Of a stretch of 64,000 bases of DNA, positions 23,756 to 32,393 are shown piece after piece. Numbering within the stretch: position 1 is the first letter of the stretch; each line of letters opens with the position of its first letter. The stretch spans positions 1-64,000 of the forward strand of contig NZ_JACGZW010000003.1 of assembly GCF_014145675.1 (NCBI RefSeq), in the 5' to 3' direction. The DNA comes from Amycolatopsis dendrobii (GTDB taxonomy: Bacteria; Actinomycetota; Actinomycetes; Mycobacteriales; Pseudonocardiaceae). The notes under the pieces are model-generated. The model saw only the letters and a list, made by a program, of their open reading frames with translations. It did no database searches and had not been told where the DNA came from. The position numbers and the translations under genes are program-made.

Positions 23756-25018
23756 TCAGCCGAGTCCCAGCAGCGAGCCCATGCTGTTCAGGGACACCCC
23801 GGGGCTGCCGACGACGCCCGGCACCTGAGCGTCGCGCATCTCCTGCAGCTCCTGCGCGGGCCGGTTCTGGTTGGCCGCGATGTCCTGCTGCGACGGCTGC
23901 ACCGGCACGCCGTTGTAGGGCGCGTTCTGGGAACCCCGGACGTTGATCGGGCTGCCCTTCGGCTCGGCGCAGTAGACCTTGTCGTCCGCAGGCCGGACCG
24001 AGGTGTCCGAACCAGGACGGTACTGGCTGTAGGGCAGATAGCCCTTCGTGCACGACGGCGGGTTGAACAGGTTCAGCACCAAGCCGAGGTGCGCGGTCCC
24101 GTCGCCGGGGGCCACCGACGGCGCGGCGGCCGCCAGCGCCGGATAGGTGACCAGGCCCTGTTCGAGGCCGTCCAGCCGGGTCACGGTCAGATTGGCCGTC
24201 GTCAGCAGGTTCGCGGTCAGCGCGCCGAGGCCGGGCCCGGTCTCCTTGAGCACCTGGCTGATCTGGGTCGCCACCTGTGGGGTGACGCCGATCAGCTTGC
24301 GCAGGTCGCCATCGGAGTTCTTGAGCGTCCCGCTGAGCTGGTTGAGGCTCTTGGAGAAGGACGCGAAGTTCGACGCCTCGTCGTTCTGCGTGTCCAGCAC
24401 CTTGCCGCCGGCCTGCAGCAGCTGCACGGTCTGCGGCAGGTACTGCTGCGCGGTGGTGGTGAAGCTGCGCGCGGTGTCGAGCAGCTTCTGCAGGTCGCCG
24501 CCGGTGCCGCGGAACGCGTCGTAGGACTCGTCGACGACCTTCCGCAGCGCGTCGGTCGGCACCGAGGCCGACAGCGAGTCGAGGTCGCCGAGCAGCCGGT
24601 CGGTGCTGACCGGCGTGGTCGTGCGCGCGGCCGGGATCACCGAACCGCCCGCGAGGTACGGGCCCTGGTCGTTCTTCGGCCGCAGGTCCACGTACTGCTC
24701 GCCGACCGCGGACCGGTTGGCGATGACCGCGTCCAGATCGGAGGGCACGCGCGGGGCCGACGGGTCGATGTTCAGGTCGGCCTCGAGCCCGGTCTGGGTC
24801 AGCCGCAGCTGCCCGACGCGGCCGACGTTGAAGCCGCGGTAGGTGACCTCGGCGTTGGTGAAGATTCCGCCGGATTCGTTGAGCTGCAGCTTCACCGTGT
24901 ACCCGCTGCTGCCGAACACCGTGCCGAGGCCGGCGAACCGGATCAGCGCGTACACGATCGCCACGACCGAGATGATCGCGAAGACCACCAGCTGGATTTT
25001 CGTCCTGCGCAGCAACAT
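23756..25018 (-). CDS. mceF: MCE-family protein, MceF position
   Basis: This 420-residue MCE protein has an N-terminal membrane anchor (~8-30), the MCE/MlaD domain (~38-115: YTVKLQLNESGGI, VTYRGFNVGRVG, VGEQYVDL), a long helical region (~130-290) and a Pro/Gln-rich tail. MCE proteins form a hexameric barrel that carries hydrophobic substrates to the YrbE permease. Its ATG shares a base with the mceE stop (TGATG). By order it is the sixth MCE gene. The substrate (sterol, fatty acid or other lipid) cannot be told from the sequence. Confidence 0.9.
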   Translation of the reverse strand: MLLRRTKIQLVVFAIISVVAIVYALIRFAGLGTVFGSSGYTVKLQLNESGGIFTNAEVTYRGFNVGRVGQLRLTQTGLEADLNIDPSAPRVPSDLDAVIANRSAVGEQYVDLRPKNDQGPYLAGGSVIPAARTTTPVSTDRLLGDLDSLSASVPTDALRKVVDESYDAFRGTGGDLQKLLDTARSFTTTAQQYLPQTVQLLQAGGKVLDTQNDEASNFASFSKSLNQLSGTLKNSDGDLRKLIGVTPQVATQISQVLKETGPGLGALTANLLTTANLTVTRLDGLEQGLVTYPALAAAAPSVAPGDGTAHLGLVLNLFNPPSCTKGYLPYSQYRPGSDTSVRPADDKVYCAEPKGSPINVRGSQNAPYNGVPVQPSQQDIAANQNRPAQELQEMRDAQVPGVVGSPGVSLNSMGSLLGLG

Positions 25019-26250
25019 CAGCCAGCACCTCCGGAAAGCACCCCGAACAGGCCGGACAACCCGCCCTGCGACGGCTGCCCGCCGCCCTGGCCGCCGGTCG
25101 CGGACGGAGCCTGCTGCTGTTGCTGCGCGGGCTGGCTGCCCGGGAACGACAGCGGCGGCGGCTGGTTCGACGGCGTGCCCTCGACGCCGCCGGTCAACCC
25201 GGGCGCGGGGATGAGCCCGTTCAGCCCGTTCTGCCTGCTGCGGCCGAGGTTGTCGATGACGTCCTTGAGGTTCAGGTCGACCTTGGCGAACAGGTTGAAG
25301 TAGTCGCCCTTGACGTCGTTGTAGGCCTGGTCGGTGAACGGATAGGTCAGCAGGATCTCCAGCGCCTTCGGCAGGTCGCTGCCCGCCTCGCCGAGCTTCT
25401 GCAGCGTCGGCGTGAGCGCCTTGAGGTCGGCGACCAGGTCCGCCTTGCTCTTGTTGACCGTGTCGGTCGCGACGCCGGAGAGGTTGTTGAGCGCGTTCAG
25501 CATGGTGACCAGCTGACCGCGCTGCTGCTCCAGCACCCCGAGGCCGGGCCCGAGGTTGTCGACCGCGCCGACCAGCTTGTCCTTCTGGTCCCGCAGCGTC
25601 ATGGACAGCCGGTTGAGGCCGTCGAGCGCGCGGGTGATGTTGGCCGACTGGTTGTCGAGGTTGGTGACCAGCTCGTTCGCGTTGTTCAGCAGCGCCTTGA
25701 TGTCCGGCTCACGGCCGGCGGTGGCGTTGTTGAGTTCCTTGGTGATCGTGTTGAGCTGCTCCACGCCGCCGCCGTTGAGCAGCAGGGACAGCGCGCCGAG
25801 CACCTCCTCGACCTGGACGTCGCGGCCGGTGCGCGCGAGCGGGATGGTCGCCCCGTTCGCCAGCTCCCCGGTCGCTTCGGTGCCGCCCGGCGAGGCCAGT
25901 TCGACGTACTTCTCGCCGAGCAGGCTCGACTGCTTCACGTTGGCCATCGCGTTGGCCGGCAGCTTGACGTCGCCGTTGACCTCGACGGTCACCTCGGCGT
26001 GCCAGCCGTCCGGCGTCAGCCCGATCGACTTGACCTGCCCGACCGGCACCTCGTTGACCTTCACCCCGGACTGCGGGACGAGGTCGAGCACGTCCTTGAA
26101 CTGGATCTTCAGCGTGTACGGATGGCTGCCGAGGTCGGCCCCGCCGGGAAGCGGGACGTCGTAGACGCCGTTGAACGCGCAGCCGCTCAGCACGAGCGCG
26201 GTCACCGTGGTGAGCGCCCCGCCCGCGGCGAACTTCGTCAGTCGCTTCAC
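25018..26250 (-). CDS. mceE: MCE-family lipoprotein, MceE position
   Basis: This 410-residue MCE protein is made as a lipoprotein: the signal peptide ends in the lipobox LSGC with Cys24, the usual trait of MceE/LprK proteins. The MCE domain (~45-125) contains FKDVLDLVPQSGVKVNEVPVG and LLGEKYVEL. A helical region and a low-complexity Pro/Gln/Gly tail follow. It starts 2 nt after the mceD stop and overlaps mceF by one base. Confidence 0.9.
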   Translation of the reverse strand: MKRLTKFAAGGALTTVTALVLSGCAFNGVYDVPLPGGADLGSHPYTLKIQFKDVLDLVPQSGVKVNEVPVGQVKSIGLTPDGWHAEVTVEVNGDVKLPANAMANVKQSSLLGEKYVELASPGGTEATGELANGATIPLARTGRDVQVEEVLGALSLLLNGGGVEQLNTITKELNNATAGREPDIKALLNNANELVTNLDNQSANITRALDGLNRLSMTLRDQKDKLVGAVDNLGPGLGVLEQQRGQLVTMLNALNNLSGVATDTVNKSKADLVADLKALTPTLQKLGEAGSDLPKALEILLTYPFTDQAYNDVKGDYFNLFAKVDLNLKDVIDNLGRSRQNGLNGLIPAPGLTGGVEGTPSNQPPPLSFPGSQPAQQQQQAPSATGGQGGGQPSQGGLSGLFGVLSGGAG

Positions 26251-26251
26251 G

Positions 26252-27433
26252 TCAGCTCCCCTGCGTCCCGTAGACCTGGCCCTGCAGCGGGAGCGGCAGC
26301 GGCGGCAGCTGGCCGTTCTGCATGGCCTGGATGACCTGCGCGGTGGACGGGAGCGGGATCGCGCCGTCGACCACCTTGGCGATGCCGTCGCAGGCGTTGC
26401 CGAGCAGCTGCTTGGTCACCGAGGTCTGCTTGAGCAGGCTGCAGACCATCACCAGCGGCGGGGCGGTCAGCTCGTTGAGATTCGGCCGCGCGTCGAGCGT
26501 GCCGGACGAGCCGTTGTAGACACCGACGATGTTGGACAGCGCGACCGGCGCGACGTCGAGGATCTCGGCGAGCGAGCTGCGCTGGTCAACCAGCACCTTG
26601 GTCACACTGGCCAGTTTGTCCACATTGGACTTCAACCGGCCGCGGTTGCGTTCGATGAAGCCCTGCACCGACTGCAGCGTGGTGCCGAGCTGCTGCACGG
26701 TCTGGGCGAGATTGTCCTTCTCCCCCGCGAGGAATCCGCTCACGTCGGCGAGCTGGCTCTCGAACTGGCGCACCTGGCCGTCGCTGTTGGCGAGCGACTG
26801 GGAGAACTTGCCGAGGTTCTGCACCGTCTGGAAGAGGTCGTCCTTGTTGCCCGCCAGCGTTCCGGACGCCTGCCCGAGCTTGGTGATCGTGTCGTGCAGC
26901 GCCTTGCCGTTGCCGTCGAGGTTGTTCGCGGCGGTGTTCAGCAGGTCCGAGAGCGAGCCGTTCTTGTTGGCCCCGTTCGGCCCGAGCGTCTCGCTGACCT
27001 TGGCGAGGCTGGCGGCGAGCTGGTCGACCTCCAACGGCACCTCGGTGCGGTCGAGGCCGATCGTCGCGCCGTCGGAGATCCGCGGGCCGCCGGTATAGGC
27101 CGGGGCGAGCTGGATGTAGCGGTCGCTGACCAGCGACGGGGCCACGATCAGCGCCTTCGCGTCGGCGGGCACCGCGACCGAGCGGTCGTACTCGAGGTCG
27201 ACCCGGACCTGGTTGCCCATCGGCTGGATCTTGGTCACCGTGCCCATGTCCACGCCGAGCATCCGGACGCTGTTGCCCTCGTAAAGGCCGACGGCGCCGG
27301 AGAAGTACGCGGTCAGGTGGTTGCGGCCGGCGTCCTTGAGGGTCCACCACAGCGCGCCCGCGACCACGAGCGCGAGCACGATCGCGATCGTGAAGCCGCG
27401 GGTGAGCGACTGGCCGAAGCGGGTGTCGGTCAT
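26252..27433 (-). CDS. mceD: MCE-family protein, MceD position
   Basis: The product has 393 residues from ATG 27433, whose start overlaps the mceC stop in an ATGA arrangement; four extra upstream residues are possible but unlikely. An N-terminal anchor (~15-35) is followed by the MCE domain (~42-120: YFSGAVGLYEGNSVRMLGV, LVSDRYIQL) and a long helical part with repeated LAxTVQ-like segments. It is one of the six subunits of the Mce channel. Confidence 0.9.
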   Translation of the reverse strand: MTDTRFGQSLTRGFTIAIVLALVVAGALWWTLKDAGRNHLTAYFSGAVGLYEGNSVRMLGVDMGTVTKIQPMGNQVRVDLEYDRSVAVPADAKALIVAPSLVSDRYIQLAPAYTGGPRISDGATIGLDRTEVPLEVDQLAASLAKVSETLGPNGANKNGSLSDLLNTAANNLDGNGKALHDTITKLGQASGTLAGNKDDLFQTVQNLGKFSQSLANSDGQVRQFESQLADVSGFLAGEKDNLAQTVQQLGTTLQSVQGFIERNRGRLKSNVDKLASVTKVLVDQRSSLAEILDVAPVALSNIVGVYNGSSGTLDARPNLNELTAPPLVMVCSLLKQTSVTKQLLGNACDGIAKVVDGAIPLPSTAQVIQAMQNGQLPPLPLPLQGQVYGTQGS

Positions 27434-28416
27434 TTGGAGTTGCACCCCTCCGGATTGAGCGGGCCGACCGAGGGAAGCACCAGGCCGCAGATGTAGTTGT
27501 CGAACCAGTGCCCGGTGCCGATCGTGTTGTTGAAGACCCGGATGAACGGCGCGAACTTCTGGATCCCCTGTGCCAGCGAATCCTGGTTGCGCTGCAGCAT
27601 CGAGGTGAGCTGGTCGAGCTGGGTGAGCACCGGGTTCAGCTGGCCGTCGTTGTCGTCGATCAGGCCCTGCAACTGCGCCGACAGCTGTTTGGAACCGTCG
27701 AGCAGCGTCTTGATCGCCTGCTCGCGCTTGCCGATCTCGTCCAGCAGCTGGTTGCCGTCGGTGATCAGCTTCTGCACCTCGGCGTCGCGGTCGACCAGGG
27801 TCTGCGACACCTGGCGCGTGTTGGCCAGCAGGTTCGCCAGCTGCGAATCGCGCTTGGCGATGGTGTCCGACAGCTTCGAAAGCCCGGACAGCGCGCCCTT
27901 CACGTCCTGCGGGGTGTTCGAGAACGTCTGGGTGATCGCCTCGAAGCTCTTCGACAGCTGGTTCGTGTCGATCGCGTCGACCGTCTGCGAAAGGCCGCGG
28001 AACGCGTCGAGCACGTCGTAGGGCGACATCGTGCGATCGCGCGGGATCGGCGATCCGGGGTCGAGATTGCCGTTGCCCTGCGGGTCGAGCGCGAGGTACT
28101 TCTGGCCCAGCAGCGTCTTGATCTTGATCGCCGCCGTGGTCTTGTCGCCCATCCAGGCGTCCTTGACCTTGAACGACACCTTGACGTTCGGCCCGTCGAG
28201 CTTGATGTCGGACACCTTGCCGACCTTCACGCCCGCGATCCGCACGTCGTTGTCCTTCTGCAGCCCGGCCGCTTCGGAGAAGTCCGCGCTGTAGGTGGTG
28301 CCGCCGCCGATCACCGGCAGGTCCTCGGAGTTCATCGCGGCGACGAGGCCGAGCGCCATGACCGCGATGCCGACCAGCGCGATCGGGATCGGGTTGCGTT
28401 TCTGGAAGGACTTCAT
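27430..28416 (-). CDS. mceC: MCE-family protein, MceC position
   Basis: The product has 328 residues from ATG 28416, overlapping the mceB stop by 4 nt (ATGA). The N-terminal anchor (~9-28) is followed by the MCE domain (~40-115: YSADFSEAAGLQKDNDVRI, LLGQKYLALDP) and a helical region. Two cysteines near the C-terminus (YICGL, EGCNS) recur in mceA, mceB and mceF tails and may form a disulfide in the extracytoplasmic part. Confidence 0.9.
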   Translation of the reverse strand: MKSFQKRNPIPIALVGIAVMALGLVAAMNSEDLPVIGGGTTYSADFSEAAGLQKDNDVRIAGVKVGKVSDIKLDGPNVKVSFKVKDAWMGDKTTAAIKIKTLLGQKYLALDPQGNGNLDPGSPIPRDRTMSPYDVLDAFRGLSQTVDAIDTNQLSKSFEAITQTFSNTPQDVKGALSGLSKLSDTIAKRDSQLANLLANTRQVSQTLVDRDAEVQKLITDGNQLLDEIGKREQAIKTLLDGSKQLSAQLQGLIDDNDGQLNPVLTQLDQLTSMLQRNQDSLAQGIQKFAPFIRVFNNTIGTGHWFDNYICGLVLPSVGPLNPEGCNSK

Positions 28417-29441
28417 CCCTTGCACCTGTCCCGATTCGTCGGCAAGAGCGTGAAGTTCGTGTTCGGCAGCAGTGGCGGCGCGCCGACCGTCCCCGTCATC
28501 TCGCACGCGTAGAAGTTGAACCACGAGCCGTAGTCGGCCGTGCGGGTGAGCGCGCTGACCTTCTTCGGCATGAACTGGATGAAGTGCTCGACGAGCGGCT
28601 CGTTCTGGTTCAGGTTCGTGGTGAGCTTGCCAAGAGCGGCGATGTCGTCCTTCAGCGGAGCCCGCGCGTCGGTGAGCAGGCCCGCGGTCGTGTTCGCCAG
28701 ATTGCCCAGCCCCTCGATCGCGTCGCCGATCGGCTTGCGGTCCGCGGCGAGCCCGGACACCAGCTGCTGCAGCTTCACGATCAGGTCGTTGAGCTGCGGG
28801 GTGTGCTGGTTGACCGTGTCGAGGACCGAGTTGAGGTTGTCGATGACCTCGCCGATCACCTGGTCCTTGTTGGCGATCGTGGTGGCCAGCGAGGCGGTGT
28901 GCGACAGCAGGCTTTCCACCGTGCCGCCCTCGCCCTGCAGAACCTGGATGACCTCGTACGACAGCTTGTTCACGTCGCTCGGGTTCAGCGCGGTGAACAG
29001 CGGCTTGAAGCCGTTGAACAGCTCGGTCAGGTCCAGCGCGGGCGTGGTGCGCTCGAGCGGGATGGTGTCGCCCGGCTTGAGCGTCGCGCCGCTGGTGTCG
29101 TCGCCCTCGCCGAGCGAGACGTAGCGCTGGCCGACCAGGTTGCGGAACTTGATCTGCGCGGTGACGCCTGCCGGGAGCTTCCGTCCGGAGTCGACCTCGA
29201 AGTCCACCTGCGCCTGGCGCTTGTCGACGATCTTGACGTCCTTGACCTGGCCGACGCGGACGCCCGCGATGCGCACGTCGTCGTTCGGCAGCAGGAGCGT
29301 CGCGTCGGTGAACCGCGCGGAGTAGGCGCTGGTGCTGGTGGTGTTGATGTTCGCGATGCTGATGCCCAGCACGGTCGTGAACAGCACCGTGACGACCACG
29401 AAGATCGTCAGTTTGATCAGCGGTGCGGCGAGTCCCCTCAC
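28413..29441 (-). CDS. mceB: MCE-family protein, MceB position
   Basis: This 342-residue protein starts at a GTG overlapping the mceA stop (GTGA). The anchor helix (~8-30) is followed by the MCE domain (~38-115: YSARFTDATLLLPNDDVRIAGV, split here by a DVRI core, and LVGQRYVSLGEG). Helical repeats and a C-terminal pair of cysteines (YACEM, RDRCKG) follow. It is the second MCE subunit of this operon. Confidence 0.9.
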   Translation of the reverse strand: MRGLAAPLIKLTIFVVVTVLFTTVLGISIANINTTSTSAYSARFTDATLLLPNDDVRIAGVRVGQVKDVKIVDKRQAQVDFEVDSGRKLPAGVTAQIKFRNLVGQRYVSLGEGDDTSGATLKPGDTIPLERTTPALDLTELFNGFKPLFTALNPSDVNKLSYEVIQVLQGEGGTVESLLSHTASLATTIANKDQVIGEVIDNLNSVLDTVNQHTPQLNDLIVKLQQLVSGLAADRKPIGDAIEGLGNLANTTAGLLTDARAPLKDDIAALGKLTTNLNQNEPLVEHFIQFMPKKVSALTRTADYGSWFNFYACEMTGTVGAPPLLPNTNFTLLPTNRDRCKG

Positions 29442-30769
29442 TTGACCGTCACCTCCGTGCCCCGGTAGAGCGGGCCGACGAGCAGCGAGCCCCAGCCCGG
29501 GAACTGGCTTTGCGAAATCCCCATCTCCGGGCTGACCAGCGCGGCGAGGAAGTTGTTCTCGGCCGCGGTGTTGACCGGGTTGCCGCCCGAGGCCCCGCCG
29601 CCGTTCAGCCCGGCCGCGTCGCCCTTGAAGTTGGCGGGATTAAGGCCTTCGCCCACGGTCTTCGGAGCCGCGCCCTGCTTGGTGCCGTCCTTGAACGGGC
29701 CGTCCGGCGGCTGCTGCGGGAACGGGTCCGGCGCGGGGTTGAGGTCATAGCAGCGCGGACCGCGTTTGTCCTCGAACCGCGGTTCCTCTCCCGGCTTGTA
29801 CGGCCCGCGGTTCACGACGACCTCGATGGTCGCGTTCAGGCCGGGTTTGCCGTTGTACTTGCCGAGCGCCGCGTCCGCGACCGGCACGACCTTCGCCATC
29901 TGCTTCAGCACGCACGGGTATTCCGGCGAGTACTTGGCGAGCAGCTCGGCGGTCGGGCGCGCGGTGCTGGCCAGGCTGATCAGGTTCTGTGAGTTCGCTT
30001 CGAGGAACGATTGCAGGTCCTGCGACGCGGTGGTGAGGTTGCCGTAGAGGCTCGACAGGTTCGCCTGCTCGGCCACCACGGTGCGCGTGGTCGTGCTCAG
30101 GTTGTCCAGGCTCTGCACCAGATCCGGCGTCGCGTTGCTGAGGTGGCCGGAGAACTCCGCGAGCGCCTGGAGGTTGTGCTGCAGTTCCGGCTCGTGCGGG
30201 TTCAGGTCGCCGATGTACTGGCCGAGCTGGGAAAGCGTCTCGCCGAGCGGTTTGCCGCGGCCCTGCAGCGCGGTCGAGATCGCGGTGAGCGTGCTGGACA
30301 GCTTCTGCGGCTGGACCGCCTGCAGCACCGGCATGAGGTGCTCCAGCGCCTGCTCCAGCTCCACCGCGCTCGACGTGCGGTCCTGGGTGATCACGTCGCC
30401 CTGGGAAAGCGTCTTGGCCGACGGGTCCTTCGGAATCTCCAGCGACACATAGCGTTCGCCGAACAACGTCTTCGGCAGGAATCGCGCCGACACGTTCTGC
30501 GGAATCAGCTTCACCGACTCCGGGTCCATCGCCAGCGTCAGTTCCGCGCCGTTCTCGGTGGCCTTGATGTCCTCCACCGAACCGACGATCAACCCGCGGA
30601 CCTTCACGTCCGACTGCTTGAGCAATTGGTTGCCGATGCTGCCCGCGTCGAGCTTCACGGTGACGAACTTGCTGAACGCCTTGTCGTACATCGCGATGCT
30701 GAGCGCGATCCCGCCGACGAGCACCGCCACCAGCAGCAGGCCGAGCAACCTGCGCCGTAGTGTGGTCAT
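29438..30769 (-). CDS. mceA: MCE-family protein, MceA position
   Basis: The product has 443 residues from ATG 30769, overlapping the yrbEB stop (ATGA). The frame stays open upstream to 31504, but that part lies inside yrbEB in another frame and is not coding. An anchor helix (~8-28) is followed by the MCE domain (~38-115: KLDAGSIGNQLLKQSDVKVRG in outline, and LFGERYVSLEIP), a helical part with a conserved Pro-Cys (EYPCVLKQM), and a Pro/Gly-rich C-terminal region ending near the outer surface. MceA is the first of the six channel subunits. Confidence 0.9.
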   Translation of the reverse strand: MTTLRRRLLGLLLVAVLVGGIALSIAMYDKAFSKFVTVKLDAGSIGNQLLKQSDVKVRGLIVGSVEDIKATENGAELTLAMDPESVKLIPQNVSARFLPKTLFGERYVSLEIPKDPSAKTLSQGDVITQDRTSSAVELEQALEHLMPVLQAVQPQKLSSTLTAISTALQGRGKPLGETLSQLGQYIGDLNPHEPELQHNLQALAEFSGHLSNATPDLVQSLDNLSTTTRTVVAEQANLSSLYGNLTTASQDLQSFLEANSQNLISLASTARPTAELLAKYSPEYPCVLKQMAKVVPVADAALGKYNGKPGLNATIEVVVNRGPYKPGEEPRFEDKRGPRCYDLNPAPDPFPQQPPDGPFKDGTKQGAAPKTVGEGLNPANFKGDAAGLNGGGASGGNPVNTAAENNFLAALVSPEMGISQSQFPGWGSLLVGPLYRGTEVTVK

Positions 30770-31602
30770 CCCGCAATCCTCACCGTGACGTCGGTTCCCC
30801 AAATCGCGAAACCGATGAAGAAGTTCACGACCGAAACCGTGACGATGGAAAGCCGCACCGCGCGGCCGACGGCCACGCCCACCCCGGCGGGCCCGCCGCT
30901 GGCCCGGTACCCGAAGTAACAGTGCGAAAGAATGATCAAAACGCTGAAGATCAGCACCTTGATGAACGAATAGAGCACGTCTTGCGGTGGTAGGAACAGG
31001 TCGAAGTAATGGTCGTAGGTACCCGCTGATTGTCCGTAGATATAGATAACGACCAGCCGCGAGGCGAGGTACGAGCTCAGCAGGCCGATCACGTACAGCG
31101 GGATCACCGCGACGAACCCGGCGATGATCCGGGTGGTCACCAAGTACGGAAGGCTCGGCACGCCCATCACCTCGAGCGCGTCGATCTCCTCGGAGATCCG
31201 CATCGCGCCCAGTTGCGCGGTGAAGCCCGCGCCGACCGTCGCCGACAGCGCCAGCCCGGCGACCAGCGGCGCGATCTCGCGGGTGTTGAAGAACGCGGTG
31301 AGGAAGCCGGTGAAGGCCGAGGTGCCGATCGAGTTCAGCGCCGAGTAGCCCTGGAGGCCGACGAGGACACCGGTGAACAGCGTCAGGCCGACCATCACGC
31401 CGACCGTGCCGCCGATGACCGCGAGCGAGCCGGAGCCGAAGCTCACCTCGGCCAGCAGCCGCAGCACTTCCTTGGTGTAACGGCGCAGCGTGCGCGGCGT
31501 CCACAGCAGAGCCCTGCCGTAGAACGACATCTGGTCGCCGAGCGTGTCCAGGGTTTCCAGCGGACGGTTGGCGATCCGCTTCGCCCCCGAGAGGAACGTC
31601 AT
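30766..31602 (-). CDS. yrbEB: YrbE/MlaE-family ABC permease, second copy
   Basis: This 278-residue integral membrane permease of the MlaE family has about five or six membrane segments. The cytoplasmic coupling motif EEIDALEVMGVPSL is clear, as is the C-terminal GYRASGGPAGVGVAVGRAV signature. With YrbEA it forms the membrane core through which Mce cargo passes. It begins 2 nt after the yrbEA stop and overlaps mceA by 4 nt. Confidence 0.92.
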   Translation of the reverse strand: MTFLSGAKRIANRPLETLDTLGDQMSFYGRALLWTPRTLRRYTKEVLRLLAEVSFGSGSLAVIGGTVGVMVGLTLFTGVLVGLQGYSALNSIGTSAFTGFLTAFFNTREIAPLVAGLALSATVGAGFTAQLGAMRISEEIDALEVMGVPSLPYLVTTRIIAGFVAVIPLYVIGLLSSYLASRLVVIYIYGQSAGTYDHYFDLFLPPQDVLYSFIKVLIFSVLIILSHCYFGYRASGGPAGVGVAVGRAVRLSIVTVSVVNFFIGFAIWGTDVTVRIAG

Positions 31603-31604
31603 GG

Positions 31605-32393
31605 TCAGTCCAGCTTTCCGGGCACGAGCTGCAGGTAGATCAGCGTGATCACGAAGTTCACGACGAAGAGCAGCAGGAACGTGATGACCACCGACTGGTT
31701 CACCGCGTCGCCGACGCCCTTCGGGCCGCCGCTCGGGTGCAGGCCGCGATAAGCCGCCACGACCGCGGCGATGAAGCCGAAGATCAGCGCCTTGATCTCG
31801 CCGACCCAGAGGTCGGGCAACTGCGCGAGCGCGGAGAAGCTGGACAGGTACGCGCCCGGGGTGCCGCCCTGGAGCACGACGTTGAAGAAGTAGCCGCCAA
31901 GCACGCCGATGACGCTGACCATGCCGTTGAGCAGGAGCGCGACGAGCATCATGGCGAGCGTGCGGGGCACGATCAGACGCTGGACCGCGGAGACGCCCAG
32001 CACCTCCATCGCGTCGATCTCCTCGCGGATGGTCCGCGCGCCGATGTCAGCGCAGACCGCGCTGCCGCCCGCGCCGGCCACCAGCAGCGCGGTGACCAGC
32101 GGACTGGCCTGCTGCACGGTCGCCAGCACCGAACCGGCACCGGTGTAGGACTGCGCGCCGAGCTGGCGAGCGAGCGCGCCGAACTGCAGCGAGATGACCG
32201 CGCCGAACGGGATCGCGACGAGCGCGGTCGGCAGGATCGTCACGCTCGCGACGAACCAGGCCTGCTGGATGAACTCGCGGAACTGGAACGGGCGCTGGAA
32301 GATGCCGCGGATGATGTCGAGGCCGAGCGCGAACAGGTTCCCGGTCTCCCGCAGCATTCCGTAGCCGGGGATCTTGGCCGTGCTGGTGGTCAC
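31605..32393 (-). CDS. yrbEA: YrbE/MlaE-family ABC permease, first copy
   Basis: The product has 262 residues from GTG 32393, overlapping the mkl stop by 4 nt (GTGA). The MlaE-family coupling motif EEIDAMEVLGVSAVQRLIVP and the C-terminal YRGLHPSGGPKGVGDAVN signature are present, with about five membrane segments. It is the partner of YrbEB. An open frame extends far upstream on the same strand through mkl but in a different frame, and is not a real extension. Confidence 0.92.
   Translation of the reverse strand: MTTSTAKIPGYGMLRETGNLFALGLDIIRGIFQRPFQFREFIQQAWFVASVTILPTALVAIPFGAVISLQFGALARQLGAQSYTGAGSVLATVQQASPLVTALLVAGAGGSAVCADIGARTIREEIDAMEVLGVSAVQRLIVPRTLAMMLVALLLNGMVSVIGVLGGYFFNVVLQGGTPGAYLSSFSALAQLPDLWVGEIKALIFGFIAAVVAAYRGLHPSGGPKGVGDAVNQSVVITFLLLFVVNFVITLIYLQLVPGKLD

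Noticed and set aside
30770..31504. Upstream extension of mceA into a 688-residue protein
   Set aside because: The extension overlaps yrbEB in another frame. ATG 30769 has an ATGA overlap and gives the normal MceA length.
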